From Chitinophaga sp. sic0106 (GTDB lineage Bacteria; Bacteroidota; Bacteroidia; Chitinophagales; Chitinophagaceae), in the NCBI RefSeq assembly GCF_019219075.1, contig NZ_JAHUWJ010000024.1, positions 1 through 64,000 of the forward strand: a stretch of DNA of 64,000 nt. Direction: 5' to 3'. The notes beneath the pieces are model-generated. The model was not told the DNA's origin and did not search any database. It saw only the letters and a list, made by a program, of their open reading frames with translations. Positions 1 through 8,807 of the stretch are shown piece by piece. A program made the translations under genes and the position numbers. Positions within the stretch are counted from its first letter, which is position 1. The number at the start of each line of letters is the position of its first letter.

Positions 1-126
1 CGAACGCTATTATCTGAAAACAGAATGCCAGATTAAATTATTCTAACAAACCGCCGTATACCAGACCGGTACGTACGGTGGTGTGAGGGGACAGTGAGGG
101 AAATAATCCCTCACTTCCTACTCGAT
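1..126 (+). mobile_element. 3' end of a group II intron (domains V and VI), truncated by the window edge
   Basis: Positions 54-84 can fold like intron domain V: CCGCCGTA (54-61) pairs with TACGGTGG (74-81) around an ACCAGACCGGTACG-type loop, followed by the usual GTGTGAGGGG linker. A domain VI-like hairpin follows (AGTGAGGG with CCCTCACT, about 103-115). The element ends in CTACTCGAT at 118-126, the common 3' terminus of bacterial group II introns. The reverse transcriptase/maturase and the 5' domains would lie left of the window, so only the ribozyme tail is seen. The intron is antisense to the acyltransferase gene whose last codons it overlaps. Motif-based recognition, not covariance-tested. 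Confidence 0.7.
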
Positions 127-1218
127 TGGTGGAGATATCATTTTCGTACGGAATAACAATCCTGTCAGCACACGCTTCATTGGTAGCTCGAAATACTCAA
201 ATAATAACAGCGCAACTCCTACTATCATCCCATACACCAACACCGGTACCCAGGCATACCACATCGGTGCTGCAATCCAGCTACAAATTTTGTCGATCAA
301 TATCAATCCTACGTTCTGGTGTAGCAAGTACAGCGTATAACTAACCACCCCGACTTTCCTTAAAACGCTCCATTCCATCACCCTGATCATTTGCCAGTCT
401 AAAACCAGGGCCAGGAACAGCAGTAACATAACTGCGAGCATGGTAAGACTAATCCAATCGAAATCCTGCATTGAACTAACCAGCAGTAACACAGGAATTA
501 TATAAGCCGGTTTTAACGTCTTCCCGATATAAAAATCATAAAAGCAAATACCAAGTGTGAAGAATGGCATGTGCTCATAAAAGAATAACAGACCCGCAGC
601 TTTATCTACCAACCGAAGAGGAGTTAATCCACTAAATTTAGCCAGGTAGTGGAGAGATAAAAGCCCGATTAGTAGTAAGTTCCAGGACCTGAGTATATGC
701 TTCCGGGAAATCAGGAAGTACATAAATCCAATTAACAGGTAAAATTTTACCTCTACCAGTAACGACCAGTAAACGCCGTCAATGAGGGCTATATTCGGAT
801 TCCGCAGCAGATGCTGCCACAACAATGGGTCCGTAAAAGTCAACGATGGCAGGAACGATAAAACACTTTTATGAAAGGGAAATTTGCCAGCAGGGTCTGC
901 TATGGCCACAAATACAAAAGTAATTACACTGCATAGTAATAGTGGCGGCCATAACCGGATGAGGCGCTTCAACAAAAATTCTTTCAGTGTTACACACTTT
1001 TCAATACTCAGGAAAGTCACAAATCCTGAAATCATGAAAAAGAACTGGACACCCATATGTCCGTGCTCAAAGAAAATATTACTGTAGGTATTTCCGTAAG
1101 GGTAGTAGGACTGGTCGATGTGTGGAGGAGCCCAGCGGACATAATAGTGAAACAAGACAACCAGCGATATAGCCAGAAATCTGAATCCATCTAATCCCCC
1201 GATACGCAAGGTGGACAT
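118..1218 (-). CDS. Acyltransferase 3 family membrane protein, C-terminus altered by intron insertion
   Basis: The 366-residue protein has the acyltransferase-3 layout of about ten membrane helices. It begins with the family pattern GLDGFRFLAISLVVLFHY, whose histidine is the usual catalytic residue, and continues with GVQFFFMISGFV and YWSLLVEVKFYL. Family members acylate sugars or other envelope glycoconjugates at the inner membrane; the substrate cannot be read here. The stop codon and the preceding Glu codon lie within the terminal bases of the group II intron (…CTACTCGAT), so the native end has been replaced by a few intron-encoded residues. The catalytic core is intact, so activity may survive. 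The start ATG is at 1218; no partner gene is adjacent. Confidence 0.85.
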   Translation of the reverse strand: MSTLRIGGLDGFRFLAISLVVLFHYYVRWAPPHIDQSYYPYGNTYSNIFFEHGHMGVQFFFMISGFVTFLSIEKCVTLKEFLLKRLIRLWPPLLLCSVITFVFVAIADPAGKFPFHKSVLSFLPSLTFTDPLLWQHLLRNPNIALIDGVYWSLLVEVKFYLLIGFMYFLISRKHILRSWNLLLIGLLSLHYLAKFSGLTPLRLVDKAAGLLFFYEHMPFFTLGICFYDFYIGKTLKPAYIIPVLLLVSSMQDFDWISLTMLAVMLLLFLALVLDWQMIRVMEWSVLRKVGVVSYTLYLLHQNVGLILIDKICSWIAAPMWYAWVPVLVYGMIVGVALLLFEYFELPMKRVLTGLLFRTKMISPPIE

Positions 1219-1323
1219 GGTTAAGTAGGTTGATATGGTTTATAAACGAGACAACGGATTAAACAAAAATTGTGCCTATACAGAATTCGGCAAGCGTATA
1301 ATCACTGGTGGAAGTTAAACAAC

Positions 1324-1355
1324 AAAGCCGCCAAAGTATTACTTATGGCGGCTTT
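1324..1355 (-). terminator. Rho-independent terminator of the tail-fibre-like gene
   Basis: AAAGCCGCCA and TGGCGGCTTT form a 10-bp stem with a 12-nt loop. It lies just past the stop at 1374 on the minus strand and is followed by a T-rich stretch. Confidence 0.8.
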
Positions 1356-1373
1356 AGAACGTACGAGTGTTAA

Positions 1374-2387
1374 TTATTTTTGTGCTTGAACTTGCTGCTT
1401 CCAGGTTTTCAGCGTTTCAATTTCTTTCTGCTGCTGAATAATATATAAGGTTAGCTCCTCTACTTTCTGCAATAATTTTTTATTCATTTCACCAAGGTCT
1501 ACGTCATTCTTTGCTACATCTGCTGCCGTTGGTATGTTAGGGAGATGTTGGTGCTGCCGGATATAGTTTTCCAGTTCTGTTAACGAGGGAAGTTGATAGT
1601 CGGGGGAGAAAACGAAGTCGGCCCAGTCGTTGACGCTTACTTTAATCTTTTGTGCCCTGATAGTGCCTGCTACCGCCAGTTTTGCATCGCTTCTGATAGC
1701 GCCGATACCTATGTTTCCAGTACCTGGTTGCAACAGGAGATCACCGGCGCTGTTCTCAAGTTTAGTGGTAGTACCACCTGCAGTTACAGGTCCTACCACA
1801 AAGTTACTGCCGACATGTTCCGCTTTAATGGATGGCAGGAGGCCACCACCGGTGTTTACCAGGAGTTTTATATCACCCGGATCACCATTAATCCCCATAT
1901 TTCCATCCCTTGAGATGGTTAATCTGTCGCCACGGTAACTATCGTATAGATATACATTGTTTTCTTTCGCATACCATTGGAATGCCCTTCCATCACCATT
2001 CCTGGAAAGAAAATTAATACCTGCGGATGGTCCCGATGATAGGATCTGACCATTTACCTGTAATGGTGTACCGCCATCATCAGTGGCATTATTAACGAGC
2101 ATGCGGCAGTTGGTGCGGATAAGTTTCGCCTCCAGGTTGAGCGGCAGCCATTCTGAATTGCTTCGATCAAACGACTGTATATAGCTGTTTTTCACGCCAT
2201 CGCCATTGGTGGTGTGCGCCAGCTCAAGGCCGGTGCCGGAAGTAGGAACAGCCAGGTTACTGGTAATACGTAAGGTAAAAGGTGTACTGTTGCCGGTAGT
2301 CATGGCACCTTCTAAGCCCTGTGCCTTCAAATGTGCAGTAATACTGATGGTGGCGCCAATGGCCAGCAAAACAGATTTAAAATTCAT
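1374..2387 (-). CDS. Exported tail-fibre-like / S74-peptidase-remnant protein
   Basis: The 337-residue protein has a signal peptide (about 1-22, ending LKAQG), a Gly/Thr/Asn-rich beta-repeat middle, and a C-terminus with DWADFVFSPDYQLPSL and LPNIPTAADV followed by a coiled coil (about 290-335). This C-terminal arrangement recurs in many secreted Bacteroidota proteins and resembles the trimerising chaperone end of phage tail spikes (peptidase S74 type). It probably forms a trimeric surface fibre. There is no enzymatic motif and no phage gene nearby, so it is a chromosomal surface protein rather than prophage debris. It is a single-gene unit with its own terminator; the start is the ATG at 2387. 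Confidence 0.65.
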   Translation of the reverse strand: MNFKSVLLAIGATISITAHLKAQGLEGAMTTGNSTPFTLRITSNLAVPTSGTGLELAHTTNGDGVKNSYIQSFDRSNSEWLPLNLEAKLIRTNCRMLVNNATDDGGTPLQVNGQILSSGPSAGINFLSRNGDGRAFQWYAKENNVYLYDSYRGDRLTISRDGNMGINGDPGDIKLLVNTGGGLLPSIKAEHVGSNFVVGPVTAGGTTTKLENSAGDLLLQPGTGNIGIGAIRSDAKLAVAGTIRAQKIKVSVNDWADFVFSPDYQLPSLTELENYIRQHQHLPNIPTAADVAKNDVDLGEMNKKLLQKVEELTLYIIQQQKEIETLKTWKQQVQAQK

Positions 2388-2419
2388 TGGTATAGGTTTG
2401 TATATGGGTTATATAACAA

Positions 2420-2440
2420 AACCCGGCATAAAGCCGGGTT
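2420..2440 (-). terminator. Terminator of tRNA-Arg(CCG)
   Basis: AACCCGGC and GCCGGGTT pair around ATAAA directly after the tRNA 3' end. On the minus strand the stem is followed by TTGTTAT. Confidence 0.8.
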
Positions 2441-2447
2441 CATTTTG

Positions 2448-2519
2448 TAGCCTCGCCAAGAATCGAACTTGGATCTGGAGCTTCGGAAACTCTTATACTA
2501 TCCATTGTACTACGAGGCC
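2448..2519 (-). tRNA. tRNA-Arg (anticodon CCG)
   Basis: The minus strand gives a 7-bp acceptor stem, GGCCTCG with CGAGGCT plus discriminator A, and a 7-nt anticodon loop TTCCGAA. The T-arm contains GTTCGATTC. The anticodon is CCG, reading CGG codons. No CCA is encoded. A TAnnTTTG promoter lies upstream and a hairpin terminator downstream. The acceptor begins with a G-U pair, as does the other Arg tRNA in this window. Confidence 0.93.
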
Positions 2520-2530
2520 GTAAAGGACGG

Positions 2531-2538
2531 CAAAACTA
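2531..2538 (-). promoter_or_regulatory. -7 promoter element of tRNA-Arg(CCG)
   Basis: TAGTTTTG on the minus strand matches the Bacteroidota sigma-A -7 consensus TAnnTTTG, and its 3' end is 11 nt before the tRNA 5' end. Confidence 0.7.
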
Positions 2539-2567
2539 CATTTTATACCTTATAATCCCAAATTACA

Positions 2568-3134
2568 TTATAGATTGATATTCGCCTTAAATATTTTTAC
2601 CGCTATCGCCAGCAGGATTACCCCGAAAAACTTACGGATCACCATCAGCCCGGCCTTGCCCAGCAAGCGTTCTATGTAGCTCAGGGAGCGTAAAACAATA
2701 TATACCAGCGTCAGGTTAAGTACTATACCCGCCAGGATATTGGCCTCGTCAAAGTTGGCTTTGAGCGACATAATGGTTGTCAATGTCCCCGAACCCGCTA
2801 CCAGCGGGAACGCAATCGGCACAATACTGCCCGCCTTCGCATCTTTTTCACTCTTGAAAAGTTCAATACCCAGGATCATCTCCAGGCCGATTACAAAAAT
2901 TACGATGGAACCCGCCACCGCAAAGGAATGTACGTCCACGCTCATGAGCCTTAAAAATGGCTCCCCGGCCAAAAGGAACAGGATCATCAGCACCCCGGAT
3001 GCCAGCGTAGCCTTCCCGGCATCTATATGGCCCAGCTTCTCCTTCAGGGACACCAATATGGGTATAGACCCCAGGATATCAATCACCGCAAATAATGTAA
3101 AGGTAATGGTCAGAATTTGGCCGAAATTAAACAT
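2568..3134 (-). CDS. MarC family integral membrane protein
   Basis: The 188-residue, very hydrophobic protein has about six membrane helices and the MarC-family start FTLFAVIDILGSIPI, then GSIVIFVIGLEMILG and PIAFPLVAGSGTLTTIM. The family is named for the E. coli mar locus, but its transport role is unproven. I start at the ATG at 3134. The same frame stays open upstream to about 3695, but that extension is antisense to the XRE regulator and is not coding. The gene is divergent from the regulator with only 48 bp between start codons, so that regulator may control it. Confidence 0.88.
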   Translation of the reverse strand: MFNFGQILTITFTLFAVIDILGSIPILVSLKEKLGHIDAGKATLASGVLMILFLLAGEPFLRLMSVDVHSFAVAGSIVIFVIGLEMILGIELFKSEKDAKAGSIVPIAFPLVAGSGTLTTIMSLKANFDEANILAGIVLNLTLVYIVLRSLSYIERLLGKAGLMVIRKFFGVILLAIAVKIFKANINL

Positions 3135-3169
3135 CGAGGTTAATTTATGTTCCCGTAAAGATAGAGAGT

Positions 3170-3177
3170 TATATTTG
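3170..3177 (+). promoter_or_regulatory. -7 promoter element of the XRE-cupin gene
   Basis: TATATTTG matches TAnnTTTG and ends 5 nt before the ATG at 3183, so the transcript would be nearly leaderless. A related TATCTTTA on the opposite strand faces MarC, so the two promoters overlap. Confidence 0.6.
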
Positions 3178-3182
3178 CAATC

Positions 3183-3767
3183 ATGACAGAAGATATTATC
3201 ATCCAGATCAGCAATAAAATCAAGGAAAAGCGTAAAGCCAAAGGCATCACTATCCAGGAACTGGCCGATAAAGCCGAGGTCAGCAAAGGCCTCATCTCCC
3301 AGATAGAAAATAACCGCACCGTGCCCTCCCTGCTGGTTCTGATCAATATTATCCGCGCCCTCAACCTCGATATGAACGAGTTCTTCAACGAAATCGATCA
3401 GCAAAACCAGGGCGCTAAAGTCATCGTCAAAAAAAACGACGAATACACGCCGTTTGAAAAAGAACCCGCCAAAGGATTCAACTACAAACGCGTGCTCACC
3501 AAAAATATAAAGAACTTCCCGGTAGATATTGTTCTCCTCGAACTTAGAAAAGGCGCCCGCCGCAGCCAGCTCGTTAAAACTGACGCCTACGAATACAAAT
3601 ACATCATCAAAGGTAAAGTCGAATACCTGATCGACAACGAAAAGTACCTGCTGGAAGCAGGCGACTCCCTCTTCTTCGATGGCCGCCTGGGCCATAAACC
3701 CGCTAATATAGGCGAGGAAGATGCACTATGCCTCGTCGTTTATTTCTTCATCGACGCTGAAAAGTAG
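3183..3767 (+). CDS. XRE family transcriptional regulator with C-terminal cupin domain
   Basis: The 194-residue protein has an N-terminal HTH of the lambda-repressor type (about 20-50, with ITIQELADKAEVSKGLISQI) and a C-terminal cupin (about 110-190, with EYKYIIKGKVEYLI and GDSLFFDGRLGHKP). This two-domain architecture is that of small-molecule-responsive regulators such as the PuuR/SutR group. It lies back to back with marC, which makes marC and its own gene the probable targets. The ligand is unknown; the histidine in the last cupin strand could bind metal. It is a single gene upstream of the susC promoter. Confidence 0.88.
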   Translation: MTEDIIIQISNKIKEKRKAKGITIQELADKAEVSKGLISQIENNRTVPSLLVLINIIRALNLDMNEFFNEIDQQNQGAKVIVKKNDEYTPFEKEPAKGFNYKRVLTKNIKNFPVDIVLLELRKGARRSQLVKTDAYEYKYIIKGKVEYLIDNEKYLLEAGDSLFFDGRLGHKPANIGEEDALCLVVYFFIDAEK

Positions 3768-3780
3768 TGTTTAAAAATAC

Positions 3781-3836
3781 TTAACATTTAATTTAGTATA
3801 GATTAACATTCCGGTCACATTGGACCCGAATCTTTG
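3781..3836 (+). promoter_or_regulatory. Promoter region of the first susC with tandem TTAACATT boxes
   Basis: TTAACATT occurs at 3781-3788 and 3803-3810, a 22-bp period. TCACATT follows and then CTTTG at 3832-3836, the presumed -7 part. The same boxes at the same spacings precede the DUF5690 gene (20297-20352). susC starts 35 nt downstream. Confidence 0.6.
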
Positions 3837-3870
3837 CATGGTAAAAAATATCCCCTTAATCTAAATTGCC

Positions 3871-6800
3871 ATGCATCTAAATCTACAACTGGCCGTCAAA
3901 CGGCTCAGCGCTATGCTATTGCTATTAGGGTACGTAGCCATAGCCCATGCCCAGCAAACTATTTCCGGAAAAGTATTTAACGCAGATGATAAACAACCCA
4001 TCATCGGCGCATCCGTGAAAGTTGCCGGCACCAACAAAGGCACCGTAACAGACGTCAACGGCGCCTTCGTACTATCCGCCACCAACGACGCCACCCTGCT
4101 GGTGAGCTTCATCGGATTTAACCCGGTTACCTTACCATTAAATGGTAAAAACTCAGTAACCATTGAATTACAGGGAGATAAAAAAGCCCTCAATGAAGTA
4201 GTGGTAACGGCACTGGGTATACGTAAAGAGGTAAAACGCGTAGGCTACGCCGTTCAGGAAGTGAAAGGGGCCGACCTCACCAAAGCACGTGAACCCAACG
4301 CCGTAAACGGCCTCGTTGGTAAAGTGGCCGGACTCACCATCGGCGCCTCCGCCGAACTGCTCGGCGCACCCATGGCCCTCCTCCGCGGTAATAACATCGG
4401 CCTGTACGTAGTGGACGGCGTGCCCATCAACTCCGATACCTGGAACATCTCCCCGGATGATATAGAAAGCTATACCGTCCTCAAAGGAGTTACCGCCTCC
4501 GCCCTCTACGGCTCCCGCGGCCTCAACGGCGCCATCATGATCACCACCAAAAAAGGTACGAAAGACAAACGCGGCTTCTCCATCGATTTCAACTCATCCA
4601 CCATGTTCAACAAAGGCTTTATCGCCATCCCGGAAGTACAGGACGAATATGGCCCCGGCGACCATGGTAAATATGCCTTCGGTGACGGTAAAGGTGGCGG
4701 TACCAACGATGCGGACTACGACGTATGGGGACCTAAATTCGAAGGACAGCTCATCCCGCAGTACGACAGCCCCGTAGACCCCACCACCGGCAAAAGAACC
4801 GGTACACCATGGATCGCACGCGGGAAAGACAACCTGAAAAGATTCCTGCAAACGGGTATGCTCAGCACCAACAACCTCGCAGTGTCCAGCCATACTGATA
4901 AATCTGACCTGCGATTCTCCCTGTCCCATTCCTACCAGAAAGGCCTGGTACCCAACACGGAACTAAGCATCACCAACTTCAATTTCTCCGGTGGCTATAA
5001 CTTTAATCCACGCCTCCGCCTCGATGCCTATATCAACTACAACCGTCAGTATACGGACAACTTCCCGGATGTTACCTACGGCCCCAACAGCATCATTTAT
5101 AATACCCTCATCTGGGCCGGCGCCGACTGGAGCATGGACGATATGCGCAATTACTGGCAGCCAGGTAAAGAAGGAATACAATCAATATATGCAGAATACC
5201 AGCGCTACCACAACCCATGGTTCATGACCTACGAATGGCTGCGCGGTCACTATAAAACTGATATCAACGGCTACGTAAAACTCAACTACAAAATCTCCGA
5301 TAAAGTAGAAGCATTAGTACGTACCCAGGTGACCTCCTACGACCTGCTCCGCAACGAAAAAATGCCTTACTCCGCACACCCCTACGGTCGCGAAGAAGGT
5401 AAAGGAGACTACCGCGAAGACAGACGCTCCCTCTTCGAAAGTAACACGGACGTATTGCTCTCCTACACCAACATCTTCCCACATAAAATTGGTGTACACG
5501 CCTCCCTCGGTGGTAACGTTCGCTCCTATAAATACAATTCCAGCTTCGTTTCCACCGGCTACCTCAACGCACCGGGATGGTACAGCTTCGCCAACAGCCG
5601 CGACCCGCTCTTCGCTACCAACTATACGGCACCTATGCTGGTGCTGAGTACCTACGGTTACGTGGACATCGACCTGGGGAAATATGCTACCATCTCCCTG
5701 ACCGACAGACTGGATAAAAACTCCAGCCTCAGCCCGGGTATGAACGACTACTGGTACCCATCCGTTTCATTAACCACCGTGGTATCCGACTACGTGAAAC
5801 TCCCGGATGCCGTGTCCTTCCTCAAGTTCAGAGGCTCCTACGCGAACGTAAAAGGGGGCCTCACACAGGCCACCATCGGCGCTACGCCAATGGCCACCTA
5901 TCCGCTGGGCTATGGGGCTGAATACCAGTCGTCCTACGACGGGCCTACGTTCCAGAACTCAGGCACCTACTCCGTACAACCAATTTATCAAACTCAAGCC
6001 GGTGCCTACTACACCCAGCTGGTGCCAAATCCAAGCCTGCGCCCATTCACCAGCAAGGTGTTTGAAACAGGAATGGATGTACGCTTTTTAAATAATCGTA
6101 TAGGCCTCGACGTTACTTATTACACGAACCTCAACGGACCAAGAATCTACACCGTTCCTATGCCAGTATCCACCGGCTACGCCGGCGCACTGGTAAATGG
6201 TGTAACCACCCGCAAAAAAGGCTGGGAAGCCACCATCAACGGCTCTCCGCTGCGCTCCGCCACAGGCCTTAGCTGGGATGTAACCGCCAACTGGTCCACC
6301 TTCGAGGAACGCTATGAAAGTATCTACGGCGACCAGACAAAACTGACACCTTTCATTGGCGTGGGCGACAGGGTAGACGTGTTCTATGGTACCAAATTCG
6401 TGAGAACAGCTGATGGCAAAATTATCAATGGGGAAGATGGCCGCCCTATCAACAACCCCGTGCAGCAAAAGCTCGGATACGCCAACCCTGACTGGGTATG
6501 GGGTATCAACAATAGCTTCCGCTACAAAGGCGTTTCCTTCAGCTTCCAGTTTGATGGCCGCGTAGGTGGTAGCCTGATCGACTATATCCAGCAACAAACT
6601 TTCCGCGGTGGCCGCAACATCCAAACCGTACAAGGTGCCATGGGTGAAGCCCGCTACCAGGATTATAAAGGCGTGAAATCCTGGCAGGGTGAGGGGGTAG
6701 TGGTAAGCAATGGTGTACCTATTCAGTATGATAACAACGGTAACATCACCAACGCAGATAAACTGGCATTTGCACCTAATACTACCAAAACTTTCCTGCA

Positions 6801-7083
6801 GGACTATATCAGCGTTTATTACAGAACCAATGAAGCTAACCTGATCAGCAAAACCTTCACCAAACTGCGTGAAGTAACCCTGGGCTATACCCTGCCGGTA
6901 ACCTTGCTGCACGGTACTTTCATTAAAAATGCAAGTGTGTCCTTTGTAGGCAGAAACCTCCTGTATTTCGCGAAAAACAAAGACGTGGATATGGATCAGT
7001 ACCCAGGTGCTGACCAGGGTTCATCTTCACTGCAAACGCCTACCACCCGCAGTTATGGCTTTAACGTAAACGTCACTTTTTAA
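3871..7083 (+). CDS. SusC/RagA family TonB-linked outer-membrane transporter
   Basis: The 1,070-residue protein has a signal peptide (1-27, ending IAHAQ), a carboxypeptidase-D-like regulatory domain (about 30-110, ISGKVFNADDKQPIIGASVKV), a plug (about 125-230, including YVVDGVPIN and ALYGSRGLNGAIMITTKKG) and a 22-strand barrel ending in NVNVTF. It imports an oligomeric nutrient with its SusD partner, powered by TonB. It lacks the STN domain of FecR-coupled receptors, so it is not controlled by such a cascade. In the plug the usual RGxRSxxGNNxPL loop is shortened to LRGNNIGL. No glycosidase or peptidase is adjacent, so the substrate is unknown. SusD follows after 9 bp. Confidence 0.95.
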   Translation: MHLNLQLAVKRLSAMLLLLGYVAIAHAQQTISGKVFNADDKQPIIGASVKVAGTNKGTVTDVNGAFVLSATNDATLLVSFIGFNPVTLPLNGKNSVTIELQGDKKALNEVVVTALGIRKEVKRVGYAVQEVKGADLTKAREPNAVNGLVGKVAGLTIGASAELLGAPMALLRGNNIGLYVVDGVPINSDTWNISPDDIESYTVLKGVTASALYGSRGLNGAIMITTKKGTKDKRGFSIDFNSSTMFNKGFIAIPEVQDEYGPGDHGKYAFGDGKGGGTNDADYDVWGPKFEGQLIPQYDSPVDPTTGKRTGTPWIARGKDNLKRFLQTGMLSTNNLAVSSHTDKSDLRFSLSHSYQKGLVPNTELSITNFNFSGGYNFNPRLRLDAYINYNRQYTDNFPDVTYGPNSIIYNTLIWAGADWSMDDMRNYWQPGKEGIQSIYAEYQRYHNPWFMTYEWLRGHYKTDINGYVKLNYKISDKVEALVRTQVTSYDLLRNEKMPYSAHPYGREEGKGDYREDRRSLFESNTDVLLSYTNIFPHKIGVHASLGGNVRSYKYNSSFVSTGYLNAPGWYSFANSRDPLFATNYTAPMLVLSTYGYVDIDLGKYATISLTDRLDKNSSLSPGMNDYWYPSVSLTTVVSDYVKLPDAVSFLKFRGSYANVKGGLTQATIGATPMATYPLGYGAEYQSSYDGPTFQNSGTYSVQPIYQTQAGAYYTQLVPNPSLRPFTSKVFETGMDVRFLNNRIGLDVTYYTNLNGPRIYTVPMPVSTGYAGALVNGVTTRKKGWEATINGSPLRSATGLSWDVTANWSTFEERYESIYGDQTKLTPFIGVGDRVDVFYGTKFVRTADGKIINGEDGRPINNPVQQKLGYANPDWVWGINNSFRYKGVSFSFQFDGRVGGSLIDYIQQQTFRGGRNIQTVQGAMGEARYQDYKGVKSWQGEGVVVSNGVPIQYDNNGNITNADKLAFAPNTTKTFLQDYISVYYRTNEANLISKTFTKLREVTLGYTLPVTLLHGTFIKNASVSFVGRNLLYFAKNKDVDMDQYPGADQGSSSLQTPTTRSYGFNVNVTF

Positions 7084-7092
7084 TCATTGGTC

Positions 7093-8673
7093 ATGAAATC
7101 GCTTAAAATATTATCATTGGCAGCGCTTACCGGTATTGTGTTTAGCAGCTGTAATAAAAAATTCGAGGAGTACAATGTGAACCAGAACAGACCCGCCCAG
7201 GTGCCTCCCAGCATGGTGATCGGCGGTGTGCTGGCCAACATGAACGTGGATAAACCATGGAGCAACGTAATGCGCTGGAACCAGTTCGACTGCTGTAACT
7301 ATAACTACTACGGCGATCAGCGGTACGACTGGGGCGGTGCGGATCTGAACTCTTTCTTCTCCCTCACCAACGTACAACAAATGGAAGCGGAAGCCACCCG
7401 CCTCGGTGGTAAAACAAACAATCCATACAACGCGTTGGGTAAATTCATCCGTGCTTATTTCTATTACCGGATGACCAGCCTCGTGGGCGACCTCCCTATC
7501 GATGATGCGCTCAAAGGCACTGCTGTAGTAGCGCCTAAGTATGCTACACAAAAAGAAGTATTTGTGCATATCCTGCAATGGCTGGATGATGCCAATACAC
7601 AGCTGACAGACCTGATCAACAATCCCGATAAAAGCAATACGGCCGAAGGCCAGGTATTGAAAGGTGATATCTACTACGGTAACGACCTTACTAAATGGCG
7701 TAGAGCGGTGAACAGTTTTAAGCTGAGAGTACTGATCGCTCTCAGCAAAAAATCAGCAGATACGGACCTGAATGTAGCCGCTGCTATAAAAAACCTGCTG
7801 TCAGACCCGGCTAAATTTCCGCTGATAGAGGGAATGGATCAAAACCTGCAGTTCATTTATAACAACATCAACAAGTATCCCTCCAACCCGGATAACCTGG
7901 GCAATGATGCTACCCGTTATAATATGTCGGCCACCTACCTGAACATCCTGGTGACTCTCAATGATCCACGCGCGTACATCACCGCGGAACCAGCCACTTT
8001 ACAGCTCAACAAAAACAAAAAATCGCCGGCAGATATTACTGCTTACGTAGGTGCACCCGCTGGGCAAAGCCTGGAAGATATGTCCTCCCTGATGTCTAAT
8101 GTTGATACTGCTGCCTACTCCGTGCGGAGCCGCGCCCGCTACTATAGCAGCTATGCCGCTGAGCCGGGTGTGCTCGTAGGTTATCCGGAAGTATGCTTCA
8201 ATATCGCAGAGGCTATCAACCGCGGCTGGGCCGAAGGCAACGCCGAAGAGTGGTATAAGAATGGGATGAAGGCCTCGCTGGGATTCTACGGTATCCCGCT
8301 GAAAGGTAATGTAGTAAAGACTTACGGCGGTGTGAACTATACAGTTTCATTCGATTTTGAAGGCGTGTATTACCAACAGCCCAGCGTAAAATACCAGGGT
8401 AACAATGCCCAGGGGCTCACGCAAATCCTGCAACAGAAATACCTGGCCTTCTTTGAAAACTCAGGTTGGGAAGCGTATTTCAACTGGCGCCGCACCGGCG
8501 TACCTACGTTTAGCACAGGTGCTGGTACCGGTAACAGTGGCGTATTACCTAAGCGCTGGAAATATCCTGATTCAGAACGTACCTCCAACACCGTAAACTG
8601 GACAGCCTCGCTGCAAAGCCAGTTTGGTAGCGGAACGGATGATATTAACGCAGCCATGTGGCTGGTGAAATAA
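7093..8673 (+). CDS. SusD/RagB family (SusD-like_2) nutrient-binding lipoprotein
   Basis: The 526-residue lipoprotein has signal sequence MKSLKILSLAALTGIVFSSC, with the lipobox cysteine at residue 20. The alpha-helical TPR fold typical of SusD caps the SusC barrel at the cell surface and captures substrate. Motifs such as YFYRMTSLVGDLPIDDAL, GQVLKGDIYYGNDLTKWRRAVNSFKLRVL and AFFENSGWEAYFNWRRTG fit the SusD-like_2 subgroup. I use the ATG at 7093; a TTG six bases upstream is in frame but would lengthen the signal for no gain. It is the last gene of the two-gene operon, which ends at a hairpin at 8699. Confidence 0.93.
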   Translation: MKSLKILSLAALTGIVFSSCNKKFEEYNVNQNRPAQVPPSMVIGGVLANMNVDKPWSNVMRWNQFDCCNYNYYGDQRYDWGGADLNSFFSLTNVQQMEAEATRLGGKTNNPYNALGKFIRAYFYYRMTSLVGDLPIDDALKGTAVVAPKYATQKEVFVHILQWLDDANTQLTDLINNPDKSNTAEGQVLKGDIYYGNDLTKWRRAVNSFKLRVLIALSKKSADTDLNVAAAIKNLLSDPAKFPLIEGMDQNLQFIYNNINKYPSNPDNLGNDATRYNMSATYLNILVTLNDPRAYITAEPATLQLNKNKKSPADITAYVGAPAGQSLEDMSSLMSNVDTAAYSVRSRARYYSSYAAEPGVLVGYPEVCFNIAEAINRGWAEGNAEEWYKNGMKASLGFYGIPLKGNVVKTYGGVNYTVSFDFEGVYYQQPSVKYQGNNAQGLTQILQQKYLAFFENSGWEAYFNWRRTGVPTFSTGAGTGNSGVLPKRWKYPDSERTSNTVNWTASLQSQFGSGTDDINAAMWLVK

Positions 8674-8698
8674 TTTTATCTCCCTAAATAAAATTTAC

Positions 8699-8725
8699 AG
8701 GGCTGGCCATACAGGTCAGCCCTTT
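8699..8725 (+). terminator. Terminator after the first susCD pair
   Basis: AGGGCTGGCC and GGTCAGCCCT pair around ATACA and are followed by TT. This separates the pair from the sigma factor gene. Confidence 0.75.
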
Positions 8726-8807
8726 GCTATTCTGCTAGGAATTTTCGGAAGGGTGCTATATATTCGTCACCAGCAAACAGAAACCGCATCTCCCGGAGTC
8801 CAAACCA

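Noticed and set aside
1374..2387. Prophage tail-fibre gene
   Set aside because: It has a bacterial signal peptide and terminator and no neighbouring phage genes.
3135..3695. Upstream extension of the MarC reading frame to 375 residues
   Set aside because: It is antisense to the intact XRE-cupin gene and its composition (Phe/Val/Asp-rich) is that of a shadow frame. MarC homology begins exactly at the ATG at 3134.
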